64,000 bases of DNA, taken from NCBI RefSeq assembly GCF_021134715.1, contig NC_060027.1, positions 5,456,001 to 5,520,000 on the forward strand. The letters are read 5' to 3'. Source of the stretch: Daphnia pulex (lineage: Eukaryota; Arthropoda; Branchiopoda; Diplostraca; Daphniidae). Positions 1 through 13,133 of the stretch are shown here, in pieces; within the stretch, counting starts at the first letter, position 1, and each line of letters starts with the position of its first letter. The notes below the pieces were generated by a model that had not been told where the DNA came from, made no database searches, and saw only the letters and a program-made list of their open reading frames with translations. A program made the position numbers and the translations under genes.

Positions 1-64
1 GACGAAGGGGGGAGGGGGTGTAAAATCGTCAAAAAGTCCGTGACGTCATATGTGAACGGCCCCT

Positions 65-263
65 TCCCCATCCCGGTTTCAGGGTAAACATAAGCCGATT
101 TTAGAGATTTTAGGGCGGGGCCTGTCAGAATTTTGAAGTGGAAACTGGAAACAGAGCCATCTAGGCTCTCAAAAGTAGCTGAGCGTAGTAGCTGACACAC
201 TCACTAGAGCGCTCATTCCAGTTTCCAAATCGGCTTACGTTTACCCTGAAACCGGGATGGGGA
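65..263. repeat. Foldback (MITE-like) element with 37-bp inverted arms
   Basis: Bases 65-101 are the reverse complement of 227-263 with a single mismatch over 37 bp. A second nested pair lies inside (139-150 with 216-227, 12 bp, perfect), and a short palindrome sits near 153-169. The whole stretch can fold into a long hairpin and has no coding potential. I infer a non-autonomous inverted-repeat element; target-site duplications were not identified. Confidence 0.75.
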
Positions 264-889
264 AGCCAACACAGCCGTGAACCGACCAGGAGTCACGATT
301 TCATGCATCATAATCCCATTAGTTATTTTCCAGTGGGTTTTTTATACAAAAACGATAAATCATAATAAAAATTAAAAAAACGAAACAATTCTTAAAATTA
401 TCCAAGCAGTCGACGTAAACAACGCAAACAAAACAACTTTTCGGTAAACTGTTTACTCTTATTCTATTGTCTATCGATCACAGCTGAGCAGACGCGATCC
501 ATTTCATCAAGTGATGATCTCAGTTGAGAAACGCTGAGATCTCAGCTACTTGATACGACCCAGGACGCAGCCAAGCAGACGAATCTTACTTCGTGCTGTT
601 AGAACGTACCATCTATGTAGTAAAAAATTAACTTTGAAACGTGAACTTTGCATTCATGTTAAGTCCAAAGTATTAGTAATGGTAAATATTGCCGTTTCAG
701 TGGTTTATTTTAGTTTCGACACGATTGTATATAATAACTAGGTTATTAGCCGCTTGGGACTCAGTATCAAAAGCAGGCAATAGATTGCGCAAGTTTAAAA
801 AAAAAATACGCAGTTTCCCCAGCTACACAATACACATACCAATAATAAAAGTTATTACAGGCTACCGTCTTTATTCAAGAGCGTCAGCC
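264..889. other. Intergenic DNA upstream of LDHD
   Basis: No credible gene is seen. AT-rich DNA leads up to the LDHD start codon. An imperfect inverted repeat (about 508-524 with 538-556, sharing the core GATCTCAG/CTGAGATC) lies in the region where a promoter would be expected. I saw no clear TATA box with an initiator. The short open frames at 550-741 and 689-889 have no exon-like borders and look like chance ORFs. Confidence 0.4.
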
Positions 890-3183
890 ATGCAACGAGT
901 GTTGTTCATATCTCGGATCGTGCAATCTTCAACAGGCAGTTTGCGTCGTTTCCATTATTCAAAATTTTTGTTACAGTCTACAGGGAATCGTCCTTCGGTA
1001 CGACACAGTTCATTTTAAGCCGATTTTCCATTTTAAGGCAAAAACTGTTGAAGGTTGTTTTCAGACAATGTATAAACATTTGTATGCAGAACAGGTGGAA
1101 CTAATCAAAGCACTGAAACAAGATTTGATACGAGTGCTAGGAAACGATGGTATTTCCGATAGTGAAACAATCTGCAGACAGCACAGTCGAGATGAGGGCG
1201 TCGACAGAAACAGATTTGGTTGTTTGGCCTCAAAGTACAGCAGAATGCTCTTTAATTGCTTCAGCTTGCTATGAGAAAAAAGTTCCTATGATTCCCTTTG
1301 GCACAGGAACTGGTTTGGAGTCAGGTGTTTGTGGTGTTTATGTAATACAAAATAACTTGCAAAATATCATTATTATATTAACGTTAACAGTTTTTTATAC
1401 TTAAAAAAGGGAGGTGTAAGTGTCGATATGAGTAAAATGGATCAAATTGTTGACTTTAATCCGGAAGATTTTGATGTTACTGTTCAACCCGGAGTCACAA
1501 GAAAAGGACTTAATCATTTCCTAAAAGACCACGGACTTTGGTTTCCTGTTGGTAAGATTTGCCATTTTAAAAAATTAACATAATATAATCTTTAAGACTT
1601 TCAACTTTACAGATCCTGGCGCCGATGCGTCTCTTTGTGGAATGACTGCAACAAGCGCTTCTGGTACTAATGCTGTACGCTACGGCACCATGCGAGAAAA
1701 TGTATTGAATACTGAGGTTAGATTGTCTCTTTCTCTAAAAAATGATTCGTATTGACATATAATTTTCAACTTTCAAGATCGTTTTAGCGGATGGTCGCAT
1801 ATTTTGCACCGCAGGAAATGGTCGTCGATCCAAGTTATTTAAATTTCATACTAAACAAATCGATTATAAAATGTATGAATGATTTCGTTTTACAGAAAGT
1901 CATCGGCCGGGTTCAATTTGACCAATTTGTTCGTTGGATCAGAAGGTAGCCTTGGATTCATAACGAAAACAACTCTGAAAATTTATGGCATACCAGAAAT
2001 GATGGTGTCAGCTGTCTGTGCTTTTCCTACGGTAAAGGCCGCAGTGGATGTGTGCGTCCAAGTTTTGCAATCAAATATTCCTATCGCTCGAATAGGTGGA
2101 ACATATATAATTTTACCGTTTTAGTGTTTTCACAAAAATTATGTCGTAATATCTTTGGTTTTCTTAAACTAACTAGAACTCATGGATGAAGTGGCCATGG
2201 AAATGTGCAATAATCACAATAAGTTGGATTATGAAGTGGCTCCGACATTGTAAGACGTTTTTTTCTTTTACCTCTTGTTCAACAAATTTTTCTGCAAACG
2301 CGCACTGGTGCACAATTTTCTTTTATATATTGAGCAACAGGTTTTTGGAATTCCATGGAACCGAAGAGTCAGTCAAATCTCAAGCAAAATTTGCAGGTAA
2401 ATAAGTGCCGAAAAAATATTTGGGGGTATAACACACACAGCTTAAAAAAACCTCTTTTCTCATTTCCAGCTGAGATTGCTGATTACAATGGAGGTTCCCA
2501 GTTTCGCTGGGCATATGAAACAGAAGAGCGTAACCGGCTATGGAAAGCTCGCCACGATATTTACTGGACAGTTCTTCAATCTAATCCCGGCTGCCGTGCA
2601 ATAGTTACTGATGTCTGCGTTCCCATTACTTGCTTACCTGACCTTATCGCTCAGACGAAATCTGACATTCAACAGTCTGGAATAATTGGTATAAACCATT
2701 ATCAGTTTAAATGTGCGGTTTTTTTTTTTTCACAAAACTTTTTATTTTTCTTCTTCTTCTTAGGACCGTGTCTTGGACACGTCGGCGACGGAAACTTTCA
2801 TACTTTCCTTGTTTTCAATCCAAATAAACCAGAGGAATTTAAAAAGGCTGAAAATTTGGCATCACGAATGGCAAAGTAATAATCGATAATTTATACAGAT
2901 TGACTACTTCATAATAATTAACATTTTAACAAATTATGTTGGGCAGGAGAGCCTTAGATTTGAACGGAACATGCACAGGAGAACACGGTAACTATGGGAA
3001 CAGTACTTTGGATTCAAAGATTGTTAAGTAATATGAATGCGTTAATTAGGAATTGGAATCGGGAAGATGGCCTATCTCGAAAAGGAAATGGGGCCCTTAG
3101 GCATAGAGATAATGAAATCAATTAAAAGGACCCTTGATCCACACTGGCTTATGAATCCCGGTAAAATTTTTTCATCCGCGTGA
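890..3183 (+). CDS. LDHD: Mitochondrial D-lactate dehydrogenase (LDHD), 12 exons, one frameshift in exon 2
   Basis: FAD-dependent D-2-hydroxyacid dehydrogenase that oxidises D-lactate to pyruvate in mitochondria. Exons: 890-997, 1065-1341, 1410-1551, 1613-1716, 1778-1833, 1896-2095, 2177-2249, 2341-2396, 2470-2688, 2764-2875, 2947-2987, 3050-3183; every intron is GT...AG and 60-90 bp. The first 36 residues are Arg/Ser-rich without acidic residues, as in a mitochondrial presequence. Family motifs in order include [48 protein letters not shown] (FAD-binding part), [25 protein letters not shown] and MNPGK (cap and FAD-linked C-terminal domain). The exons total 1522 nt, one more than 507 codons. 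The reading shifts between QHSRDEGV and ETDLVVWPQ at about 1195-1215, so either the copy is inactive or the assembly carries a 1-nt error. With the extra base ignored the length (506 aa) matches the family's usual ~500. The family call is very secure; functionality is uncertain. Confidence 0.93.
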
Positions 3184-3285
3184 ATTCTAATCAAAAAGAA
3201 GTATTTTTTTCATATTATACTGATGAGTATATGTAAAGTGTAAACAAAGTAATTAAAACACTCGAAATTCTTGTATGATGCTATC

Positions 3286-3291
3286 AATAAA
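3286..3291 (+). terminator. Poly(A) signal AATAAA of LDHD
   Basis: AATAAA lies 103 nt after the LDHD stop codon on the same strand, and no other gene lies between. This is a plausible 3' end signal, not a proven one. Confidence 0.5.
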
Positions 3292-4621
3292 TGGCTGCCA
3301 AGAGTTTTTCAATTTTCCTTACTAGTTTATTTTTATAGCTTCAGATAGTTCCGGAAGTTCTCTACCATTCAAATTTTGAAATTTTTTACAATATAAACAC
3401 CATTGTGAATTATACTTCTTCATTACACTGTACACTCATTACAATCAACGGCATTTTCGGTATGTTACTTAAATCACCCGCGGCATCAATTTCCTTTAAC
3501 AGTTGCCTTGTTTTCTAATAAGGGAAATGGTAATCGTTAGTTGGAGTCGCATTAGAGTGTATTATTACAAGAGTCGGCAGGACGAAATATTTGTTTTCGT
3601 GGATGTTGCAACAATTTACAGATGTTTCATCATTTCATAGGCTAGCTTAAATAGATATTCACAAACAAAAGGAAATAAGTAGGTTTACCAAGTTTAACTC
3701 GCGTCCTTTCAAAATGACAGTCATTTATGTCATTTTATTGAACTGCAATTATTGTCCTACAATTGTAATTATTGACTGGTTACGTTGCATGCATGCATTT
3801 GTCAAGAGAAGGAAATAAATGTCAGTCGAAATGAATCCATGACAAACAAAGGAAACTAGAATGGGATTAGGAAAACAAATGCACGTTTGAATATGAACGT
3901 AAAGTGAAAGTAGGATGGGTCACCGGGAGAAGAATACGGTAGGTTAAAGACTTAAAGGTGATGCGATCATCTCTCAATTCCATCCAACGTAGTCGCTTAG
4001 TAGGCGAGGTATAAGGCGCATATGAAGCAAAAACACATATACACACTCGAACTGAAAGTTATGCGAAGCACTGAACGTCTTATGCAAATCGGAATTTCAG
4101 AGATCAGCATTTTGAAAAAGACTTTTATGATGAAATTATTACGATCGAACTTTTGCCTATGTAAACAACATCGACAAACGCTACAAAAGCGAACCATTTG
4201 GTATGGCCTGTGTGCCCATTCTGGTGAAATTTGAAATTATTAAACGGCTTTTGAGTGCAACTCGCTTTCAAAGATTGTTGAAATCTTTATACTGGCGTCT
4301 AGGAAACGTACATTGACTTCTTTTCGAAGTGGCGGTTGCCAACGAAGTAGAAAACCAATGTTCTACAAAGGTCAAGGATATAAGGACTTAGTGAGCAAAG
4401 CCAATTCGAAGGAAAAAAAACTGGAATCAAGTTGGCTGCTCTTATAATACTCGTTAACTTCCTGTAACGATCTAATAAGGAATTATCTCAAGAGATTGTT
4501 CTAAGAGGTAATGATGAACTACAAAATAAGCCAGAACCTAAAATTTCAAATTAATTTCTAGCCATTAGATCGAGTATATAAGGAACAAAAAAAAAAAACA
4601 AATAATCACTAACTGCCGAGG
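3292..4621. other. Intergenic DNA between convergent LDHD and Kidins220
   Basis: LDHD (+) and Kidins220 (-) converge here, so the stretch should contain both 3' ends. The two overlapping short open frames at 3997-4197 (-) and 4022-4234 (+) are mutual antisense shadows with no homology I recognise. No RNA gene or repeat is evident. Confidence 0.4.
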
Positions 4622-7600
4622 CTAATTGGCAGTTCCCGATTGCGAGCTCCCACTGGATTCTGCCTTGCTTGGAGCGGCGGTCAAGACGTTGGCAGCATCT
4701 CCCATTTCATTCATGGCCCTGTTGAGCATGAGCGCCAAAGAATTTTCTCGGCGACTGGTATCAGTTTTGGGTATAACTGTTTTGTAGACTTCGTTGTCAG
4801 TAGTGTCCAGCGGACTGTCTAGGCTTGATGTGCTGCTCCCAATGGGCGAGGCGAGACTGAGCTGGGATCCAGTCGCAACCGCAACACCTTCCGCTTGTTG
4901 AACGTAGTTAATGGCAAGATTTGAATTGGCGCTCAGAGGGCGAGATTCTTTAACTGCAGCTACTGCCGCTTTTGGAAGGACACGTCGAACATGATGGGAA
5001 TGTTCTTTGGCCATCATTAGCGGAGCATCTTCTCCGTCTTCGTCAGTATCGTCGGAGCTCTTACCGCTAGAATGGCGGCAGGAAGGTAATCCTGCAGACG
5101 TTTGCGCATGAACTCGAGACTGACCACTACGCCTCACTCGTTGTTTTGAAGGAGAGCGTAAATTCGATTTTGACGATGACTTCTTGTCAATCTGCAGTTT
5201 AGCAGTAACCTAACGTAAAAAACGTAAACGTCATTTGTTTAGAGTAATCAACATATTTTAGATTCCCACAATGTAAATAACAGTACCTGGTCCGGCAATA
5301 GCTCAACATTTGTTGTCGAGAAGCGCTTTTGAACAATGACCGGAGAAGTTGAGGTAGCAGTTGGTGTACCGTCTCCTCCCTGAACTTTTAGTCGATTGTC
5401 GCCGTGATGCGGGCTTTCAGGAGTGTTAACAGGTTTAACTAGCCACTCATGTGGGTTGGCAGAATCGCTCAATACAAGAGAGGCTGGACGTCGTGGAGAC
5501 CCTTGTTCGCTGCGCCAACCACTTAAAACTGCGGGACTGAATCCAGAACTCGTTGGACAGCTGGATTCTGCTGTGTTTGATGGATCCACTGAGACGAATA
5601 TGGGCTTGGTGGCACCCAGATCTGAAATGGAACGTTGGGAATCGCGGCGAGACAATCCATAGCTCAGATCGGATGCAACGACACTCTTTTGAGATCCAGC
5701 ACGGAAGAGACTGGTACTGGAACTGAGCCGTGAACGCAAACCACTGTTCAAGGCAGAGGCTATTTGTTCAGGCCAAACCACTTCCGTTATGGTCCGTTGA
5801 CGAGCAGGAGTTATGGTCCCTCTTTCGGCCAAGCTGACTAAGGAACTTCCTAGGCTGACAGAGTCCTCGTTTCCTAAATTCAGTTGAAATATTTGTTAAT
5901 AAATTTAGACTTTTTGCGATAAAAACACATTATTTACCAATTAGGGCACGAGAACCGAAGACGCTGTTCGCATGTCTTAAAGCGGGAAAATGCAAATCTG
6001 GAACGACTGAAGTCTGCAGATAAAGGACATCTGTTTCAGCTGGATCACTACACGTGGACAAGTTGCTTGAGTTGTAGCCGTATGGGTTCGCCATCAATTC
6101 ATTTCCAGTCAGGTATTCCGTTTCCCGCTCATCTAAGACATCCTCCATAGCCTCTTCATTGAGGGTCTGTAATGCTCCACATATAGCTTGATCTTCCAAT
6201 GTGACTTGCTTTTCAATATTCGTTTGACGTTTGTTGATCTTGGGAGCTGACAAACTCGCATCAACTTCAGTGACGACTTCACCTGCACACAGAATTGACA
6301 ATTCATTAAAACATGTTGCGTACGATTAGCTTTCACTCATAAACTGAATAAGCTGGGAATTGTCAACAACTTTAAACTGAAATTGAATTAAGGATTCTTT
6401 ATTTAAGGGATTTTGAAACCTTCCAGAACAAAATCTTCAATCGGACATTAAGGCTAATAATTTCCACACAAAAGGGTGGAAGAAACAATTGCATCAAAAT
6501 AATTTATGTAATCGAAGACAACCTGTAGCGACGCCAGCGAATGTGTTACTGCGTAGGCTGCTACTCCTAGATAAACGTCCATCGTAGTCCACATCCAATA
6601 AATTATAGTTCCCTGAATGCTGTTGACTGGCGCTGGTGTTTCCGACAGTGGACTGTTGCTGAGGGTTAGGGCTAAGAGCCACGCGCGGATGGTACTCGCG
6701 ATCCCTTAAAGCAAAAATCGCTACACGGAAGAGCTCCCAGTCGCCAAAGGACATACCACTCAAACTTTTTAGCTCGTCCAAGTTGCAGTTAAGCAAAACG
6801 CGTCCGCTAATATTGCTATCAATAAGAGTTCGAGAATATTGCTCAACCTGAAATATTGACACAGATTCCAAATTAATAAATCAACTAAGAAGCTAAGTAT
6901 TTCATCAGATGTTACTTGTGCTGTTCTAAATCCATCCAGATGTTTTAACAGCTCACTGACTTCTTCGGCAGTAAGAGAACTGAGTACTCTGTCCTGAAGA
7001 CGACTAGGCAAGGTAGGCTTGAAGCACAGTTGATTGGATGTTGGTACGTAGGGGTTAGTTGGCATAACTCCATAGTTACAGTGGGAAATAGTAGGCACCA
7101 TGGACGGATACTTCGGGTATATGGTCGGCTTACTCTGATCCGGGGTAGGCAACGTCACTGTAGTCCAAGGCTGGCCATTCCAAGGAACATGCATAGCTAC
7201 AGGAGGATTAGGCTGTTCATGGATAACGTTGCCATTAAGTTTGATGTCCGTTGTGGCAGCGTTAGGTACAGGTGCTCCTGATTGCATTGCCAAGAATGAT
7301 GAACGTTCTTCTTTGATCACTTTACGTAAGTAAGGGTCCAAATGAATAGTGAATGGCATAAACATTTTTAAATGAAGAACCTGAAATGAAGAAAGGATAC
7401 TTAGATGGTAAAAAAAATATATTACTCATAAATTAACAAAGAATTAACCTGCAACGTGTTGCGGTGGAAACTGAGAAACGTTTGAAACTTTTTCTCGTCG
7501 CGATCAATCTCCAAATGAGGTTCGACTTCTTTTGATATGGGTATGAATGGTTTTGCGCGTTCGTATGCAACTTTGAGAGTAGTAAAGTCATCCAACTTGT

Positions 7601-10600
7601 CCTCATTCACTTCGCAGTACAAAATAATCCAAGACGTTCGATATGGCCACTGTTCCGTAATGTTGACCCAAGACGCCAGATGATACCAATTGAATTCAAT
7701 CTGAAAGGCTTTGAGTAGACGACCCGTAACGTAGATGACGTTCATTAAACGGCGCATGCTTCTCGGATTGACGTCACTGAAGTAATCATCGGTTAATAAA
7801 ACTTTGGTGAGATCTTGAGCAGCCATGACGCGATTGTTATTGCCTAGAGCTAATCCACTTTCCATGCTCTCACTGGGGCGAAGCTTGCGATGCCCCATGG
7901 GTGGAAGGGCATTACTGAGCTTATGAATCCGATGCAATCCTTTGCCTTGGGGGGCAGACGATTCAACCGACATTCGCCGAGGTGACATCTAGAAAAATAT
8001 ATATGTATGTTTTAATATACATTTTCAAGTAAAAAAATAAAAAAAACAATTTCGTTTGTACCGGAACTTTATCACCGGCTTGTTGATTGTTGCCGGTATC
8101 TTCTGATTCAAGCCAGTTAAGTACAGCAGCATGGTTGCTGTTCGACGTTATCATTGAACGTGCTCCGGCAGGATTTTTAGACATGAGGGCCGCTTGTTGA
8201 GCTGCTTTCACTTTTCGCAGACCAGCGTTCTGAAGAAAGAAGGGGACGTGTACCAAATTTCGGAGGTAATCGTGACCCCCGATGTTGGATTCGTTGAACA
8301 TCCTGTGTAAGTTTAGCTCGATTGCCTTTAATGAAAATGTCAAGTTAAAACTTAAAATCAATTAGAAGAAAATTTAAAATTAACTTAAGTTAAGTTTTTT
8401 AACAACAATAGAAGGAAAACCATCAGCAAGAAGTTTTATCACGACAGCCAAATTAATTTTGGAACCAACCTGTGCGCTGAAAAACTGTTGTAGTAGCGTA
8501 GCAGCAATGAATTAATGAGAAGCCAGAAAAATTTAGTCATGTCAAAAGGAAAAACGTGCATACTAACGTTTAAGGTCATTCATTTTTTTTTTTTTTTTTT
8601 AGATCTACTCATTCAGTCACTCCACGTGCAAAGTTAATTACTCAATTAATACAAATAATAATGAATTGGAATTGGCACGACCATTCTGAATTCATTCGGT
8701 TAGGAAAGTGTAATAAGTGTGATACCAATTACGCCCAAATACCTTGATAATAATGTGCGGATCGATGGCGAGTAAGGTTATGAATGGTGATGATTGTTCG
8801 GTGAAAAGCAAGTGCACAGCGTCGAGGACGTAGAGAACTTGATCTTGTTCACAACTATCTAAACCGTCAACTACCATCACCAGTCGCGTCTGTTGACCAC
8901 TGTAGGCGTCGAGACATCGAACCATCTCTACCATTATGGCCACTTCCCTTTTTAATGCCTATTTACGGTGAAATGTTAACGGATCGTGAAAATAAAAAGT
9001 GGATTGGCAATAATAAATTTAAGTACCTGCAAATAGCCCTCGGCTCTGACGGACTGGAGCCGACCGATGATCCGTAACAGCTTCCTCCGTTGCGAGAAAA
9101 TCAAGGATTTCACAATTCGACTCCATGTGTATACATTGGCGATGACTACAACACCCAAAACTACTCCGATGGCTATAAGTGTATAACTGACGTGATTCGA
9201 ATTGCTAAAGGGGTAATCTGATGTCAGAATTTCCAATTTGTTTAACCTTCATAAAATTGTTGCATTGACTCACATTATCCGATCCTCGATTCCCTCCTTT
9301 TGATATATTGCCAGAAACACCAATCCAGCTAAAAGAATGTCGACACAAATAAGGAAAATGGCTGCGTACGGGACGCAACAAAAGCGGCGAAATCTCCAGG
9401 GTGACGTAGATTTCACTGCTCAATTCAAGAAAATCAATTAAAAACAAACAATCAGCAACTTGTAAATCAGTGCACGACTTACCTGGCTTCGGCCTAAAAG
9501 CACGATAAAGTCTGGTAGCCACTACACCGTAATCTGCTTCTATTGAATCCAATAGTGAACCAATCATCTGAACAACAGAATTCTCGCCTCTTGTAGACCG
9601 CGAAACTTTGGTTTGATCCGTGAAGTAGAATCTTATAATTACAATTTAAATAAATTAAATGCCTTAGTTTGCTAGATAAATTATAACTAAAAATGATTAA
9701 AAATAGAAAACAGAACAACACAAATAAAACCTACCTAATGGGTTGAATGCGGATACTATCACCTCCGAACTGTGGACCCGGTGGAGTACAGAATGTCACT
9801 TGTAACACCAACTTTAACGAATCTAGTTTTCTAGCTAATGCTAGTCCAAAATTATGTGCCCAGTTCCAATTAAATCTAAAAGGAAAAAAAAAATTTTTAA
9901 ATAAACGAAAAAAAGAGAAATATCAAAATATAATACCTTTCATATCCCCAGTATACTATGTACAGAAATGTCACCATGAGGAAAAAACAACCTCCGCCAG
10001 TTGCCAATCCTGCAATCCAAGAATCAAGCGAAACGCCCAATATCACACCAAATAGTGTTGCAATGTGGAGCACCATGATGCAGAGAACCACTGAAAACTG
10101 CAACTGTGGCTCAATCCATTGACGAGCAAAGCCCTTCATTTCGTCTGACGAATTTAAAAAAATCATTTTATGACTGAACATAATACAACAACAGCAAAAA
10201 ACCACCTCGTAATTTGCTGAGGAGAAAAGATTTGCCAGACCCCCACTTTGCGTAAAGCCCAACTGTAATGGGCATTGAAAGTGACGGTTCGCTCAACATG
10301 TCTGCAAGTGCGCTACTGTACAGTTCATAGCCCAGCATGTTTTCATTGTCCTCATTGGTGTTTAATCGTCCTATCATTAATGCAAAGGATTGAAGACCAA
10401 TTCAAATTGAAATAAATGAATCTCATGAAATTACGAGCTCCGAAAATTTGGCCAAGTATTGTTTTTTGTTGACTTATATCAATATTGTATGGTGTTTCAC
10501 CGCTCCGATTTGGCCGGTATAGTAACTGACTGTGTTTGGGATTACGAAGTAGAACTTCCACTATTGCCTAAGCGGTAATAAAAAAAAATAATTATAAATA

Positions 10601-12421
10601 GTATTCGCTTCATCGAAGTAGTTGTTAATGTTTAGTACTTACTTTAGATCTGGCTCTCATAGCGATATGCAGAACCGTATCGCCTTCTTTGTCGGCTGCT
10701 GTAACGCGTGCTTTTTTGTCCAGTAAAAGTTGTACAATTTCAATACTTCTATTACGAACGGCTCTCAACAACGGTGTATCGCCATCCTATATAGTAATTA
10801 TTATTTTTGATTTTACCAATAAGAAATGCGCCGCCCATGTTACTGGGAACATGTCATTTTACCTTGGTGGATATTTCTAGATTCGGATCTGAGTTAAGAA
10901 GTGATTTGACCACAGAAACATGATTTTTCTCAACAGCCCAATACAGAGCAGTTTTCCTTTCCTGTTTAATTATAATAGGGAGAAAAACCATAAGCCAAAA
11001 TGTATCACTCCAAGTGTTTCTCAACGGCTGAAAGCACCTTGCCAGTCATGTCCACGTCGGCGTATTTCTTCAGTAAAGCTTCAACGATTGACTTGTGGCC
11101 AGCCTTAGCGGCATGGATCAAGTTGGTATCACCGCTTCGATCCTATTCGACAACAAAATTAAATTAAGATTGGAAAAGAGAAAACGGTTTTGAAATATAA
11201 GGCTTACTTGTAAGTTAACGTAGGCACCAGCATTGAGCAAGGCCATGCAAATGTCGTGGTAACCTTCTTTGCAGGCTAGAGTAAGCGCTGTGCAGCCGTC
11301 TTTGTCCGTGGCATTAACATTAGGTTTTCTATCGAGTAATTTGTTGACAATCTCAGATGCATTCTCTTTGGCAGCAAGTAGTAGTGGCGTCCAACAATGC
11401 TGAAAAAAAATGGAAATCAGGAACACACAATTTTATTTTTTAAAAGATAAAGTCATCCCATACCATTCCAGATACTTCGACATTGGCTCCTGCTTGTAGT
11501 AACATATCGACAATTTCATCTTGCGATTTCCTGCATGCCCAGATCAGGGCCGTGGTTCCATACTATAGTAAGATCATTTCTACTTAACAATTTGGATTGG
11601 CATAAAGATTTGCACGGTAATTTGCTACCTTATCTCCAACGTTCACTTTAGCCCCGTGTTCTAAAAGAAGACGGACTATAGCGACATGACCTCGGCCCGA
11701 AGCCCACATCAAGGGCGTGATATGAAATTGGCCGTGAACGTTGACTTCGGCGCGTTGCTCAATCAGCAGACGCGCCGTCTCTAAATAGCCCTTATAGCAA
11801 GCCCATACGAGTGAAGTCCATCCTCCCTATAAAGACGGTGAGTTATATTGAGAATCAGACATCGACACAGACAAATAATACCATGTCCCGGTGTTCAATG
11901 TTGGCGCCATGATTGAGCAGCTCGACGCAAATGGATGTGAAATTCTCTTTTGCAGCGCAGAGCAAAGGTGTCCAGTTATCCTGTAAAATTTTGCCAAAAG
12001 CGATAAGATTTCTGTCACAATTTAGTATCAAAAGAGAAAAATATGTACGGAATCTTCGACATTTGGATCAGCTCCATGAGCGAGTAACTCTTTGACGATG
12101 GCATTTTTGCCTTTGATCGATGCCAACACCAGTGCAGTAGCTCCGTTCTATAAATAAAACAAGAAATCCATAGTCATGACACGAAAATGTGGGTCTATCC
12201 ATCATAGAAAGGCAGCGGGGGCTTACCTCATCTCTATCGTCGACGACGACATGGCGGTTTTCGAGAAACACACGTAACCCAGCTAAATTGTCTTCAACTA
12301 TGTAGTTGGCAAAAGTGCGGTAGCTTAACGACACCATGGACTCGGAGTGATTCTATAAAAAGAATTTCAATATTTGTCGATTAGCGGGATCATTTTCAAA
12401 ATTTACCTCCGGTTTACACAT
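4622..12421 (-). CDS. Kidins220: Kidins220/ARMS ankyrin-KAP membrane scaffold, 25 coding exons
   Basis: Multi-pass scaffold for neurotrophin/ephrin receptors and PKD signalling. Coding exons run from 12421-12407 (MCKPE), 12352-12227, 12147-12049, 11980-11882, 11826-11629, 11562-11464, 11399-11208, 11142-11038, 10961-10863, 10786-10643, 10567-10435, 10370-10206, 10144-9937, 9875-9735, 9631-9483, 9418-9274, 9204-9027, 8958-8743, 8325-8062, 7988-7449, 7380-6916, 6847-6523, 6282-5938, 5873-5287 to 5209-4622. They sum to 5625 nt = 1874 aa plus stop, with phases consistent throughout. The order is about 11-12 ankyrin repeats (several exons of exactly 99 nt), [10 protein letters not shown] and GQIFGA, then the KAP P-loop NTPase with Walker [10 protein letters not shown] and Walker [10 protein letters not shown]. 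Four hydrophobic segments sit inside the KAP domain, followed by [17 protein letters not shown] and [10 protein letters not shown], a SAM-like region and a long Ser-rich tail. The C-terminus ends SQSGTAN, without an obvious class I PDZ ligand. Exon edges are accurate to a few bases; the acceptor at 9418 could shift 3 nt (NAGNAG). Confidence 0.96.
8326..8742 (-). other. Kidins220: Longest Kidins220 intron in the KAP region
   Basis: This 417-bp intron separates the exon ending DPHIIIK from the one starting [10 protein letters not shown], a phase-0 join inside the KAP domain. Most other introns of the gene are about 60-80 bp. It contains a run of about 19 T near 8583-8601 but no repeat or gene that I recognise. 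Confidence 0.6.
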
Positions 12422-13133
12422 TTGTCTAGAGTGAAACCGACGAGAAAGAAAATAGAAGGAAATAATTAACTCCATGCCAAAATAGACAACATGAATTGGC
12501 TGTTTATGAGTGTATCAGATGGAAGTTGGTTATCGAGAAGGATGAGCCATTCATAGCGGCCAAGATCAAAGGTTGGGATTTGAGGTATGATGGCGCACGT
12601 GTAAGCATGCTTTTTTTTAAAATAAGGTTTTTTTCTAATATATTATCCATTTTGGCTACAACCGCTTTTTCCTCTCGCGGGATACGGCAGACAACCGGTG
12701 CTCCTGGCCTAAATCCAATACCTTTTCTCCGCTTTCTGGTTAGGTGTCTGTTTTCTTCACTTCAATACGTTCATGTCTGTTCTCGCTCTTTTTTTTTATG
12801 TACATACGAGAGCTTCGTAGGATGCACTTGTTAGCCCAACAGATCTTTTTTCGTCCTATTAATCGTTAGTGCACTTTCGGCTTCGCGGAAGTGGTGGTGT
12901 CATGTATGAAATGAATTATGTATGATCGACTAATATCGGTGAAGACGACGAATCAAGTTAGTTCATTCGATTCAAGCACAAAGCTAATAACCGGGTTATA
13001 ATAAAGTCGAATGGAGGAAATGTCAAATTCTGGTGGTTAGTTGTTACGTGGATGGAAAGAAATTATTCATTCGATTGCAATGCATTGTGAATATTGTTCC
13101 AAGAGGCTCAAAATAATTTTTCCAACTACAGAT

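Noticed and set aside
9494..9721. 75-codon minus-strand frame rich in Phe/Leu
   Set aside because: It runs through a Kidins220 intron and into the exon in the wrong frame.
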